The position numbers and the translations under genes are program-made. From NCBI RefSeq assembly GCF_051020515.1, contig NZ_CP194857.1:1116001-1180000 (forward strand): DNA of 64,000 nt. Direction: 5' to 3'. Below are positions 18,954-29,578 of this stretch, in pieces; positions within the stretch are counted from its first letter, which is position 1; each line of letters opens with the position of its first letter. Source of the DNA: CALKWS01 sp051020515. GTDB taxonomy: Bacteria > Actinomycetota > Actinomycetes > Actinomycetales > Beutenbergiaceae. Below the pieces are notes generated by a model that was not told the origin of the DNA, made no database searches, and saw nothing but the letters and a program-made list of their open reading frames with translations.

Positions 18954-21336
18954 CGGGGTGCTCCGTCGTCGTCGGGCATGTCCTGCTCGCGCAGTGCGCG
19001 GGCGGCGTTGATGAACAACGGCCCGTACGTGTCGAGCAGTCGGCGGGAGACCACGGTCACCGAGTCGTGTGCTGGGGGCGCTGCGGGGCCCTCGCTCAGG
19101 AAGTCGGCCTCCATCTGCTGGAGACGGGCCTCCCACTCCTCGGCGGTCCCGATCGGGTGCCACCGCGCCCATTCACGCCAACGGCGTCCGTAGTAGCCCA
19201 CCAGCCCGGACCAGTAGCGGGCGGAGTAGTCATCGAGGTACCCATCGCCCACCTGTCCCCAGACGGTGACCAGGCGGCGGGCGTTGTCGGCGAGCGCGCG
19301 CGCGTCCTCGTCGCTGGTCGCCCAGCGCAGGGCCTGGGCCTCCCAGTGGTCGTACCGGTACTCGGGCCGGGTGGCCAGCAGCGTGTCGAGGTCGTCGAAC
19401 ACGGTGAGGAAGCGCTCGGCGGCCTCGTCGTCGCACACCCCGGCGGGATCGAACGCGGTGAGGAAGGTGAGTTCGCCGCACCGGGCCAGCACGCCCACTG
19501 CCGTCTCGACCAGGTCCGCACCCAGCGGCCCGGAGGCGAGGTGGGGGTGTTCCTCAGCCAGTTCCACCAGCGTGATCCAGGCCCGGATCAGCGTGTCCGG
19601 TTCGTACCAGAGCAGGGCGCGGACCTCGGCGGCGAGCGGCCCAGGGTCCCCTGGGATGCTGGGCGAGGCCTGGGTGCCGCTGGTCCCGGGGGTGTCGGGG
19701 GCTGCCTGTGAGGGGCGCGCCAGCGTGGTCTCGAACGGGTTCACCGGTGGGCGCATGGTGAGCAGTCCGGTGAAGGCCTCGGGGAAGACCCGGTAGCCCC
19801 CAGCGCCCAGCACCGTGCGGGCCAGCCCGTCCCAGGCGGCGCCGGCACGCTCAGCGGCCTCATCGGGAGGCAACCGGTAGCGTTGGGCGGCCCAATCGCC
19901 CAGCCACTCCGTCAGCGGCGCGGGCGGTCGCCAGGTGGCATCCAGCACGCGTTCGAAGAACACCGGCACCGACCCGGTCGCCTCCATCGACAACCCGGCA
20001 CCCATCGGCGGGTGGGAGGCGGCCAGGGCGGCCTCGAGCTCCTCGGTGACCCCGGGCAGGTCGGCCAGCGGTTCGTTGCGGCCGCCGAAGTTCAGCAGCG
20101 CGCACCACATCCAGTCACGCCCGCCGAAGCCGTCGAACCGGCGCCACTGCGGCTGCGCCTCGGCCCACAGGTCCAGCAGCACCAGGCGACCGGCGTCGAT
20201 GTCACCCAGGAAGGCGCGCACGCGTTCGGCGGTCCAGAAGTGCTCCTGGTAGGAGAACGGCCAGGTCTGCAGGAACCAGGTGGCTTCCGGGTCGGCGTCG
20301 GTGAGCCCGGCGAGCAGCGCGGCGGCCACCCGGCCGGGGTAGCCGGGGTCCTCCTGCACCGGGATCATCTCGATGAACGGGTCCGCGGCGTAGCGGTGGT
20401 CGGTGCCCCAGAACTCCTGCTGGGTGCGTACCGTCGCGGCGGCAAGCCTGCGGAAGGTCGGATCCTCGGGCCCGACGACGTGGGTGCGGTGGCCCTGCCA
20501 GTCCCGGGCGCCGGCGGGGTCGGCGGGGTCGGCGGAGTCGACGGCTGTGGTGAGTGCGGCCGGCCCGGCGTCGCCGGCGAGTTCAGCGGGCACGTGCCCG
20601 GTGAAGGCCGGCAGCACCGGGCGCATCCCCAGTTCACGCTGGCGGGTCAGGATCTTCCCGGCCAGGTCCCGGTGGGCGCCGACCCAGCCCTGCGGCAACG
20701 GGCCGGCGTGACCCTCTAGCGCGCGCCCATGGCGAACCAGGGCAGATAGGCCGGGCCGGCAAGGAACTTCTGCACCGTCTCGGCGGGCACGCCCTCATCG
20801 AGCAGCACCTGCTCGACCACGGCCTCGTGGCCCACCATCATCAGCGGGGCGGTGATCCCGCGCAGGGCCATCCAGTCGATCTCTCGTTCCCACTGCTCCC
20901 AGTGCCACCACGGGCTGGTGTAGCCGAAGGTGCAGAAGTTCAGGTAGTAGGTCTCGGCAACCCGGGCAGTGCCCTCGGTGCGCGGCGCATCGGGCAGGTG
21001 GCCCGGGGGCGGGGGGCGCAGGTCGTCCCAGCTGACCGCGATCCGGCACTGCTCGCGCAGGTACTGGTGCAGCCCCACCGCGGCACTGGTGGCGTCGGTG
21101 GCGTCGACCCACAGCCGGTTTCCCTGGGCGCGGTAGGCGTACGCGCGTCCCTGGCCCGGCAGGGCACCGAAGGTGACGCGGGCGCCGATCGCTCCCAGGA
21201 CCCGCTCAGCCAGAGCGCTCAACGCCGGGGCCCAGCCGGGACCGTTACGCGGGCCGGCGTCGCTGCTCACGGCGGTCCCGTCGTCGTCGGGTTCCTCCGA
21301 ACCGCTGCAGGCGGGTGATGAGGTGGCGTTGTTCAT
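18950..21336 (-). CDS. GH89 alpha-N-acetylglucosaminidase, predicted cytoplasmic (frameshift near 20725)
   Basis: Rejoined length is about 795 residues. The family GH89 (NAGLU) core is clear: YLNFCTFGYTSPWWHWEQW, EIDWMALRGI, LAGPAYLPWF, GHAGPLPQGW, ADPFIEMIPV with a catalytic-glutamate context, and LLNFGGRNEPLA. GH89 removes terminal alpha-linked GlcNAc. No signal peptide follows the ATG at 21336 (MNNATSSPACSGSEEPDD), so it probably acts on an imported oligosaccharide. One base is missing in the GCGCGC run near 20725, between LPWFAMG and EGHAGPL. ATGA overlaps link it to the permease before it and murQ after it. Confidence 0.88.
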
Positions 21337-22157
21337 CCCTTGATGGCTCCCTGGGTGATTCCGGAGATGAAACTGCGCTGGAAGGCCAGGTAGACCAGCA
21401 CGATCGGGGCGATGGTGATGATGGTCGCGGCGGACAGCAACGGGATGTTCGTGGAGTACTGGCCGACGAAGAAGCCCAGCCCGCCCGGTGCGGTGCGCAT
21501 CGCCGGGTTCTGCATCAGCACGATCACCAGCAGGAACTGGTTCCAGGACCACATGAACACCAGCACCGCCAAGGTCGTCAGTGCCGGCCAGGAGATCGGC
21601 AGCAGGACCCGGCCCAGCACAGTCAGGTCCCGGGCGCCGTCGATCCGCCCGGCCTCGACCAGTTCGGGGGGCACCGAGGAGAAGTGCGACTGCATCCAGT
21701 ACACCCCGAACGGCAGGAACAGGGCCACCTCGGCCAGGATGACGCCGGTGTAACTGTTCGTCAGGCCCACGCTCTGCAGGTTGTAGTACAGCGCGATCAC
21801 GATCAGTTCCACCGGCAGCGTCAGCCCGAGCACGAACAGGATCGAGATCGGGCGGGCGCCCCAGGCCTTGAGCACCGCCAGGGCGTAGCCGGCCAGGGTG
21901 GCGCACAACGCCACCAGGGGCACCACGCCGCCGGAGATGATGAAACTGGAGCGCATCAGGTTGGAATACCCGCCCGCCTCCCAGGCGAGGGCGAAGTTCT
22001 CCCAGTGCCATGCCTCCGGCAGCCGCAGGCCCGACACGGTAGATCCCGAGGGGTGCATGGCCGCCAGCACGATGGAGACGAACGGCAGCAGCACCATCAA
22101 CGTCAGGGCGACCAGCACCAGATAGCGCATGCTGAGCCCGAAGGTGGTGGTCCTCAT
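21333..22157 (-). CDS. Carbohydrate ABC transporter permease, MalG type
   Basis: The protein is 274 residues with six membrane helices. The EAA loop reads ELVEAGRIDGARDLTVLGRVLLP, followed by the CUT1-type C-terminus FISGITQGAIKG. It forms the translocation pore with the adjacent permease. Start and stop overlap neighbours by ATGA, giving a tightly coupled transporter-glycosidase unit. No ATPase gene is in the operon, so a shared MsiK-like ATPase encoded elsewhere probably drives transport, as is common in actinobacteria. Confidence 0.9.
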   Translation of the reverse strand: MRTTTFGLSMRYLVLVALTLMVLLPFVSIVLAAMHPSGSTVSGLRLPEAWHWENFALAWEAGGYSNLMRSSFIISGGVVPLVALCATLAGYALAVLKAWGARPISILFVLGLTLPVELIVIALYYNLQSVGLTNSYTGVILAEVALFLPFGVYWMQSHFSSVPPELVEAGRIDGARDLTVLGRVLLPISWPALTTLAVLVFMWSWNQFLLVIVLMQNPAMRTAPGGLGFFVGQYSTNIPLLSAATIITIAPIVLVYLAFQRSFISGITQGAIKG

Positions 22158-23099
22158 GACTCCTCCCGCGCCACCCGGCGGATCAGCGTGACGAACACGA
22201 TCACCAGCGCGGTGAGCGTGATCGCCAGGGCGCTGGCGGTGCCGATGTCACCCTCGTTGAACGCCAGCCGGTAGACCAGTAGCGCCGGCACCGTGGTCTG
22301 ATTCGCCGGGCCGCCGTTGGTGGTGACGAACACCAGGTCGAAACTGGCCAGCGCGGCGATCGTGGTGATCACCGCGGCGATGGTGATCTCCTTACGTACC
22401 CCGGGAATGGTCACCGACAGGAACTGCCGGAAGGCGCCCGCGCCGTCCAGGGTGGCCGCCTCGTACAGGGCGCCGTCGATCTTCTGGGCGCCGCTGAGGA
22501 AGAGCATCATGCACAGCCCGCTCATGGTCCAGGTACCGATGAAGCCCAGCGCGTACAGGGCCAGGTTGTAATCCCCCAACCAGGCGCGGGTGATCGACCC
22601 CAGGCCGATGGCCTCCAGGAACTGGTTCAGCAGGCCGTTCTGGTTGTACAACCACCGCCAGGTGATCCCCACCGCCACCAGGGGGAGCACCTGGGGCAGG
22701 AAGTACACGGTGCGGAAGAAGGTCATGCGCGCGCCGCACCCGGCCCATCAGCAGCCCGGTCATCAACAAACCCATGCACACCGGGATCAGGGAGAAGAAG
22801 ATGATCAGCACCAGGGCGTGCAGGATCGAGTTGTACAGCGCGGCATCCTGCAGGATCGATGCGTAGTTGGCCAGCCCCACGTACGAGGGTCGCTGCACCC
22901 CGTCCCAGTCCAGGAGGGACAGGTAGAAGGTGTTCAGCGCCGGCCAGATCGCGAAGCCGAGGTAGATCACCGCTGCCGGCGCCAGGTACACCCACGCCTT
23001 CAGGGCCCGCCGGTTCGGGCGCCGCCGACTACCGACGCCCCCGCTCGCGTCGCCGCGGGTGCGCGGCGGCGCGAGCGAATCCAGTGCTGCATCAGCCAT
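22154..23099 (-). CDS. Carbohydrate ABC transporter permease, MalF type (frameshift near 22732)
   Basis: Rejoined length is 314 residues with six helices after a charged head. The helices include AWVYLAPAAVIYLGFAIWP, and the EAA motif reads YEAATLDGAGAFRQFLSVTIP. One extra base in the CGCGCGC run near 22727-22735 separates MGRVRRA from MTFFRTVYFLPQ, and both sides are intact family sequence. The start ATG at 23099 overlaps the binding-protein stop by eight bases. Confidence 0.88.
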
Positions 23100-24425
23100 G
23101 GTGGCCGGCCCACACCTCCTGCAGCGAGGCGAGGTAGTCCTCCGAGGTGGTCTGCCCGGCGATCACGCCCTGCAACCCGCCGGTGAGGGCGTCGATCATG
23201 CCCGGGGCGGCGAAGTCGGGGAACGGCACGATGTTGCTCTCCTGCGCCACCGGGGCGAAGCTGTCCGCGATGTCGCCCAGCAACCCCTCGGAGGCCACGT
23301 CGGCGCCGGTGTCCACGGGCATGAACCCGGTCTCGATCTGGATGGCGGCCGCCTCGGGCGAGTTCATGAAGTCCAGGAACGCCGCTGCCACATCCGGGTG
23401 CTCGCTGGCGGCGGAGATCGAGTACGCCACCGAGGACCCCGAGGCCACGGGAGCGGCACCGGGCTCGGTGCCGGGCAGGACGAAGAAGCCGGCGTTGTCC
23501 ATCTCGACGTCCACCGCGGCCGCGGCCCAGTTCCCGGTGACCAGGAAGGCGGCCTCACCGGAGGTGAAGTCCGCCAGGGCGTCGGCGTCGGAGGTGGCGC
23601 TGGCGGCCTCGGTGATGTAGCCGGCCTCGACCCACTCGGCGATGATGTCGGTGGCCTGCGCGGCGGCGTCGGTCTCGATGGTGGCATCCGGTGCCCCGTA
23701 GACCCAGTCCAGGTAGTCCTGGCTGGGTCCACGCTGTTCAGCACCGCGTTCCACAGGTGCAGGGCTCCGACTTCCAGGGCGCCCAGGCTGAGCGGACGGT
23801 CCCCGTTGTCGGAGACCGCGGCCATCGCCTCGGTGAATTCGTCCAGGGTGGCTGGGGGTTCGGTGATCCCGGCGTCGGTGAGGATGTCCTCGTTGTAGTA
23901 GACCCCGAGCACCGACAGCGCCCCGGGCACCGCGTACAGGCCCCCGGTGCCGAACTGCTGGGCGTCGTCGTCGGACATCAGCTGCTCAAGGCTTGCCGGT
24001 GGGAACGCGCCCTCCCAGCCGTACAACTCCGAGTACTCACCCAGTTCCAGCACGTGCCCGGCCGGAACCAGGGAACGCATCGCACCGGGGTTGTACTGCG
24101 CGATGTCCGGGGCGGTGTCGGAGGCCATGGACCGGGTGATCGAGGTGATGTAGTTGCCGAAGTCGGTCTGCTCGGTCTCGATGGTCACGTTCGGGAACTG
24201 CTCGGTGAAACCCTCCACGAGCGCTTCCGTGGGCGGGTCGTCGGTGTAGGCCAGGCGCAGGGTGACCTCCTCGTCGGTGACGTCGGACGAGACGTCCTGG
24301 GCCTCGCCGTCGTCGCCGTTCTGGTCCTCACCGTTGCCGCTGCCTGCGGTCACGCAGCCGGTCAGGACCAGCAGGGACGCGGCGAACAGGCCGAGGCTGC
24401 TGGTGGTGCGGGATGGAGCCTTCAT
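23092..24425 (-). CDS. Carbohydrate ABC transporter substrate-binding lipoprotein (frameshift near 23730)
   Basis: Rejoined length is 444 residues of the family-1 extracellular binding protein fold. A lipoprotein signal ends in LVLTGC, and an acidic linker follows. The body has EQFPNVTIETEQ, PDIAQYNPG and GEAAFLVTGNW, typical of sugar-binding proteins. A good ribosome binding site (AAGGAGAAGG) precedes ATG 24425. One base is missing between AVLNSV and SQDYLDW. It should capture an alpha-GlcNAc- or MurNAc-containing oligosaccharide outside the membrane; this substrate is inferred from the enzymes behind it. Confidence 0.88.
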
Positions 24426-24481
24426 AGAAACCTTCTCCTTCGAGTGATTCGGGTCCGGGTGGGGTGGCCGGGTCGGCCGCG

Positions 24482-25725
24482 TCAAGGTCGGGCTCCTCTC
24501 TCGAGGGGGACGTACCGGTTCTGTTCCAGTTCGTCGAGGCAGTGCCGGATCCCGCCCTGCACGACGGCGTCGGCACCCAGGGTGGAGACCTGCAGTTCGG
24601 GTAGTTCCAGCGGGAAGTCCACCAGCGCGGAGCGCAGCGCTTCCAGGAGCGGTTCACCGACGCGGGCCAGCGGGCCGCTGAAGACCACCAGGTGTGGGTC
24701 CAGCAGGGTACGGATCGCGGCCAGGCCGATCGCGAAGCGTTCGGCCACCCGGGCCAGGGCGGCACCGGCGTCACGATCGCCGGCCTGGATGGCGGCCAGG
24801 ACCAGCTCCAAGGCGTCGTCACCGGCGTCGAGGACCTGTTGGGCCCGGCCGGAGTCGCCGGACCGGGTCATCTCCTCCACCGCGAGCGCGGTCAGCGCGG
24901 ACGCCCCTGCCCAGGCCTCGAAGCGTCCCAGCCCGGAATCGGTGGTGCCGTGCCCACCCTCGGCGATCACGTCCAGGAAGCCCAGGTCACCGGCGTCGTT
25001 CGTGGCGCCCCGGTACAGCGAACCGTTCAGCACGATGCCGGCGCCGATGCGCTCGCCCCAGTGCACCACCACCAGCGACTCGTCGTCGCGGCGTACCCCG
25101 TGCCACTGCTCACCGCGGGTGGCAAGTTTGACGTCATTGTCGAGGTAGACCGCGCAGTCCAGGTACTCCCCCAGGGCGCGGACCACGCCGTCGCCGCTGA
25201 GGCCGGACATGGAGGGCACCAACCGGATCACGCGCCCGCGGTGGGGTCCACGATGCCCGGGGCCCCGATCGCGGCCGAGTACACCTGCTCCGGTGCGGTC
25301 CCGGCCCGGGCGAGCAGTTCCTGCACCTCCTGCACCATCAGCGCAATGGCTGCCTCGCCGTCGGCCCCGTGCTCGAGCACGGCCTGCCGGGAGGTGACCA
25401 CCTCCCCGCGGAGGTCGGCCAGGCCGAGCCGGATCTGGTGCGGGTCGATGAAGGCGCCGACGACGTAGCCCGCCCGGGCGCGGAAGCGCACCAACTGGGC
25501 CGGTCGCCCCGAGCGTTTGGCGTCGCGTTCGGGGGGCAGGTACTCCACCAGGCCGGCGTCCTGTAGTTCGGTCAGGGACCGGGTGACCGCCTGGCGGGAG
25601 AGCCCACTGGCCTTGGCGAGTTCGGCCACGCTCATCCGGTCCTGGCGGCGCAACCGCTCCAGGACGGCAGTCGCGTTGACCTCGCGCATGAACCGCAGGT
25701 CCGCCGCCACCGGCATGTCCGCCAT
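24482..25725 (-). CDS. ROK-family (NagC/XylR-like) repressor (frameshift near 25233)
   Basis: Rejoined length is 414 residues. The N-terminal winged helix (MSVAELAKASGLSRQAVTRSL, about 36-55) is followed by a ROK sugar-binding domain with GAFIDPHQIRLGLADLRG, AAIGAPGIVDP, YLDNDVKLATRGE and GAGIVLNGSLYRG. The CXCGCXGC zinc motif of ROK kinases is absent, which favours a pure regulator. ATG 25725 was chosen because GAGGGG stands just upstream. One base is missing where PGIVDPTAG should run into RVIRLVPS. As first gene of the operon, 56 bases before the binding protein, it probably autoregulates the cluster in response to the imported sugar. Confidence 0.85.
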
Positions 25726-25974
25726 CGGTCCCCTCGACACTCGCGCCCGGTTCTACTGGGCAGCGGCCCCCGGCGCTTCCGTGGGCTCTGTGTCGAAGCA
25801 TACTTACGTGCTGTACGAAATTAAAGAGTCAAGTTCGATCCCGGGCGTTGCTTCGGTTGCTCAGTCGGTTCTCGTCGGCGCTCCGCCCTTGTGGATAACC
25901 TCGGCGGCAACGCCACCCGGAGCGCCATCCTTGGGCCATGCGCAGTGCTGACAGATCCAGCGAAAGGGAGCATC

Positions 25975-26535
25975 ATGACTGGCATGACGCTGATGCCGCG
26001 CACGGGCGAGGAGTGGACGGTCGATGATCTCGACCTGCTGCCCGACGACGGCTTGCAGTACGAACTGCTCGACGGGCTGCTGCTCGTGAGCCCGGCCCCG
26101 GCGCCGCTGCACCAACGCGTGATCACCCGCCTACTCCTGCTCCTGCACGCGGCGTGCCCACCGGGGTACGAGATCTTCCCCGCCCCACTGGACTGGCGCC
26201 CGGATCCGCGCACCTCGCTGCAACCCGACCTGCTCATAGTCCGCAACGAGGATGTCGGGGAGCATCACGTGAGCGCTCCGTTGGCCCTCGCCGTGGAGGT
26301 CCTCTCCCCCGCCACCCGTCGCAAGGATCAGGTGCTCAAGCGCTCCAAGTACGAGGACGCCGGCGTCCGGTCCTACTGGATCATCGACCCGGCCGAACCC
26401 TCCGTGCTTGCGCTGGACCTGACCGACGCTTCGTACAGCACCACCGCGCACGTCAGCGGCACCGAACGCGCGGAGCTTGAGGTCCCCTTCCGCATAGGGG
26501 TGGTCCCGGCCGACTTGGTCCGACCCGCGCCATAG
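25975..26535 (+). CDS. Uma2-family (DUF820) restriction-endonuclease-fold protein
   Basis: The 186-residue protein shows the Uma2/DUF820 pattern: WTVDDLDLLPDDGLQYELLDG, LLLVSPAPAPLHQRV, QPDLLIVR and LAVEVLSPATRRKDQVLKRSKYEDAGVRSYWIIDP. The D...EVLS...K residues form the PD-(D/E)XK nuclease core. These proteins are widespread in cyanobacteria and actinobacteria and their role is unsettled; a transposon- or defence-linked nuclease is often guessed. AGGGAG stands before ATG 25975. It lies between two sugar clusters without an evident partner. Confidence 0.88.
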   Translation: MTGMTLMPRTGEEWTVDDLDLLPDDGLQYELLDGLLLVSPAPAPLHQRVITRLLLLLHAACPPGYEIFPAPLDWRPDPRTSLQPDLLIVRNEDVGEHHVSAPLALAVEVLSPATRRKDQVLKRSKYEDAGVRSYWIIDPAEPSVLALDLTDASYSTTAHVSGTERAELEVPFRIGVVPADLVRPAP

Positions 26536-26574
26536 GCGGTCGGGCTCAGGCGCTGGGGCCGGTGCTCGGCGTCC

Positions 26575-27369
26575 TCACTGCGCCAGGGTCGCTCCGGAGA
26601 ATTCGATCGGTGTGAACTTCTCCGGGCGGTGGTTGTCGTCGCTGCCCACCGGCGTCCACGCCCAGCCCACGTTCTGGCCGAGTTCGGCCAGGCGCTCGTA
26701 ACGGGCGAACTGGAACATCCAGACCTCACCCTCACGCGGTGGGAGGGACCGTTCCCCGGCGAACCCGTGCAGCGACTCCCACGGGATGCTGATCAGCGCC
26801 TCCCACCCCACATCCACATCGGAGTCATCGTTCAGCGTTCCGTCCAGTGCCACCTGGGTCTGCAGGCCGGGCATGTCCCAATCGGTGAAGGCCCACCGCA
26901 GGCCGCGCGGGTGCGTTCCGGTCCAGAACGTCTCCGCGTTCCGGTCATGGTTGCCCCCGAACGTGATCGCGCCCCGCTTGATCGGGTCAAGGTCACGAAC
27001 CAGTTCGCTCGTGGAGCCCGTCATGGCGTCCTGCCAGAGGAACAGCGCCTCGTAGACCACGTTGCGGGCATTGACCTCCAGTTCGTAGTAGACATCGCCG
27101 CCGTCGATGAACAACTCGACGTTGTTCTCGTTGAACAGCAACGAATCGCGCTGCTCGAGGGTCGCGTTCAGGAAGGGCTCCTGCACCCAGTACCTCACAT
27201 ACAGGTGGCTGCGGCTCCAGACGACGGCTGCATGGGTGCCAAGGGTCGCCGGCTTGCCGTTGACGATGTTCACGAAGCGCGGGGACTTCTCCGTCAGGTC
27301 CCAGAACTCCGACCGGACTCCGACATCTACCGCCTGCGCATCGGTCAAGTGTTGTGCCACGTACGACAC
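26575..27369 (-). CDS. CBM9-like carbohydrate-binding protein without signal peptide
   Basis: The GTG at 27369 with AGGAGG seven bases upstream is the best start and gives 264 residues. The fold resembles the family 9 carbohydrate-binding (DOMON-related) modules: DVGVRSEFWDLTEKSP, HLYVRYWVQEP, NNVELFIDGGDVYYELEVNARNVVYE, VGWEALISIPW and EVWMFQFARYER. No secretion signal and no catalytic domain are visible, which is odd for a module that usually rides on extracellular xylanases. It ends the galactoside operon, so it may bind or process an imported saccharide or its lactone. Confidence 0.7.
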   Translation of the reverse strand: MSYVAQHLTDAQAVDVGVRSEFWDLTEKSPRFVNIVNGKPATLGTHAAVVWSRSHLYVRYWVQEPFLNATLEQRDSLLFNENNVELFIDGGDVYYELEVNARNVVYEALFLWQDAMTGSTSELVRDLDPIKRGAITFGGNHDRNAETFWTGTHPRGLRWAFTDWDMPGLQTQVALDGTLNDDSDVDVGWEALISIPWESLHGFAGERSLPPREGEVWMFQFARYERLAELGQNVGWAWTPVGSDDNHRPEKFTPIEFSGATLAQ

Positions 27370-27448
27370 GGTCAACCTCCTACCGGCGACCCCGCCGGGT
27401 GCTCGAAAACTGGGTGTGAATGAGTGACGTCCCTGACCCGCGGGGCGC

Positions 27449-28410
27449 TCAGCCGAACGCCGCCGCAGGGATGCCCGCCACCGTCGACGGAGCGGTGATG
27501 ACACGGCCGTCGTGCTCGCCTGTCTCATCGAGCCCGATCGTTGCCGAGGTCACGATCACCCGGTAGGGCGGTTCGACGCTCAGCGCCACACTGGTCGGCT
27601 GGCGCACCGGAACCGGGATGCGCTCCAACAATGTCCCCTCCGGTGAGTAGCGGTGCAGGCAGGAGGCGCCCCAGATCGCCGACCAGAGGCACCCCTGGGC
27701 ATCAACGGTCATGCCATCCGGGCCACCCTCACCGACATGGGCGAAGTCCTGAGCCGCGCCGAGTCCACCGGTCGCCGTATCTACCCGGTGCCGGCGGATC
27801 CACCCGGTGGGGGTATCGGCGAGGTACATCACGGCACCATCGGGGCTGAACGCCGGCCCGTTCGGGATCGAGATGCCCTCCAGCACCAGGTGCACGCCGC
27901 CGTCGGGATCCATGCGGGCCAGGAAACCCTGCCCGTGCGCGCCGTCGTAGGCCATCGCACCGGCCCAGAAACGGCCATGAGGGTCGGCCACCGCATCGTT
28001 CATCCGCAGCGCCACGCCACGTCCGGCGGCCGGGGTAGCCAACACCTCGGTCACGGCCAGGCGCCCGCCGTCGCTGCGTAGCCGCGCGAACCCTTCTCCG
28101 ACCGCCCCCACCCAGGCCGGCTCATCACCCTTCACCTGCGCCACGGCACCCAGGGGGCGGGCGAGCTCGGCGCGCGGGGTCAGCCCGCCGTCGGGTTCGC
28201 CCGTGGTACTCCACAGTTGTCCGCGAAGGAGTCCACGCACACGAAGAACGCTCGCTCGCTCCCGCCGGCATCCTCGCCCTCGGCATCACCGAAGGAGACC
28301 GAACCGAGGAACCGGGCGCCCTCCCCCAGTTCGAACCGGCGCTCATCCACCGGCCGCCACGCCCCGGTGATGACCGACCCTTCCGAGCCGGTGCCACCCT
28401 TGCTGTTCAT
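27449..28410 (-). CDS. SMP-30/gluconolactonase-family lactonase (frameshift near 28232)
   Basis: Rejoined length is about 320 residues of a six-bladed propeller. Family marks are MNDAVADPHGRFWAGAMAYD, GISIPNGPAFSPDG, YLADTPTGWIRRHRVD and GGPDGMTVDAQGCLWSAIWG, with the metal-binding N and D residues in place. The N-terminal quarter is in another frame and ends FFVCVD; one C is missing in GGACTCCTT near 28231-28234, after which LLRGQLWSTTGEP continues. In this operon it probably hydrolyses galactono-lactone to galactonate before DgoD. ATG 28410 was preferred to 28428 because AGGAG precedes it. Confidence 0.82.
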
Positions 28411-28429
28411 CGGTTCCTGCTCCTTCATC

Positions 28430-29578
28430 TCACCACTCGGCGAATGACCCGTCGGGGTGCTCCCAGACCGGATTGCGCCACGTATGGGCGCGGGCATCGG
28501 CGGCACGGACGGCGTCCTCATCGACCTGCACCCCTAGTCCCGCGCCGTCCCACCGTTCGATGTGCCCGTCCTGGAACTCGAACGGTGTGGTGTCCACGAC
28601 GTAGTCCAGCAATTGCGTACCGCCGGTGTTGTAGTGCATGCCGATGGACTGTTCCTGGATGAGGAAGTTGGGGGTCGCGAAGTCCACCTGCAGGCACGCG
28701 GCGAGCGCGATCGGTCCCAGCGGGCAGTGCGGCGCGAGCAGTGCTCCGTACATCTCGGCCAGGGCAGCGATGCGGCGGGACTCCGAGATACCCCCGGCAT
28801 GGGACAGGTCCGGTTGGACGACGGCGACGCCCGCCTCGAGCGGGGCCTGGAAACTCAGCCGGTCGTACAGTCGCTCCCCGATCGCCAGCGGGATCGTGGT
28901 GCCGGCCACCAGGGCCTGCAGCTGCGAGCCGAACTCGGGCAGCACCGGTTCCTCGACGAACAAGGGCGCCACGGGCTCGAGGGCCCGCAGCAGCCGCCTG
29001 GCATCGGCGGGGCCCACCCGGCCGTGGAAATCCAGTCCGAGACCGAAGTCCTTGCCGGTGGCCGCCCGCACCGTTTCGGCGCGGGCCACTGCGGCATCGA
29101 CGCTGGACGCCGGTGCGAACGGGTCCCACCGTCCGGTGGCGTTCATCTTCACCGCCGTGAGCCCCGCCTCCAGCTGGGCCACCGCGGCATCGGCCACCTG
29201 CGCCGGGTCGTCTCCGCCGATCCACCCGTACACCCGCACCCGATCTCGCACAGCCCCGCCGAGCAGCACGTGCACCGGCACACCGAGCGACTTGCCGAGG
29301 ATGTCCCACAGCGCCTGGTCCAGGCCCGCGACCGCGCTGGAGAGCACCGGGCCGCCACGGTAGAAGCCTCCCTTGGTCATCCGCTGCCAGTGACGCTCGA
29401 TCTGCCGCGGGTCCGCACCGATCAGCAGTTCGGACAGCGCCTCGACCGCGCCGCGCACCGCCTCAGTGCGCCCCTCGACCACCGGTTCACCCCACCCGAC
29501 CAGGCCGTCGTCCGTTTCCACGCGACAGAACAGCCATCGCGGCGGTACGGCGAAGGTCTCGATCCGCGTGATCTTCAT
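28430..29578 (-). CDS. dgoD: D-galactonate dehydratase
   Basis: The 382-residue enolase-superfamily enzyme aligns end to end with Escherichia coli DgoD: PPRWLFCRVETDDGLVGWGE, GFYRGGPVL, GLDQALWDI, PDLSHAGGI, LAPHCPLGPIALAACLQ and the final WRNPVWEHPDGSFAEW. Metal ligands D183, E209 and E235, the base H185 and H284 are present. It dehydrates D-galactonate to 2-keto-3-deoxygalactonate in the oxidative (De Ley-Doudoroff) galactose route. The start overlaps the regulator stop by four bases. The kinase and aldolase for the next steps are not in the window. Confidence 0.93.
   Translation of the reverse strand: MKITRIETFAVPPRWLFCRVETDDGLVGWGEPVVEGRTEAVRGAVEALSELLIGADPRQIERHWQRMTKGGFYRGGPVLSSAVAGLDQALWDILGKSLGVPVHVLLGGAVRDRVRVYGWIGGDDPAQVADAAVAQLEAGLTAVKMNATGRWDPFAPASSVDAAVARAETVRAATGKDFGLGLDFHGRVGPADARRLLRALEPVAPLFVEEPVLPEFGSQLQALVAGTTIPLAIGERLYDRLSFQAPLEAGVAVVQPDLSHAGGISESRRIAALAEMYGALLAPHCPLGPIALAACLQVDFATPNFLIQEQSIGMHYNTGGTQLLDYVVDTTPFEFQDGHIERWDGAGLGVQVDEDAVRAADARAHTWRNPVWEHPDGSFAEW

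Noticed and set aside
25726..25974. Promoter or operator for the ROK operon in the AT-rich stretch near 25820-25833
   Set aside because: A TTGACT hexamer is present on the minus strand but no -10 box stands at an acceptable distance and no clear dyad is seen.
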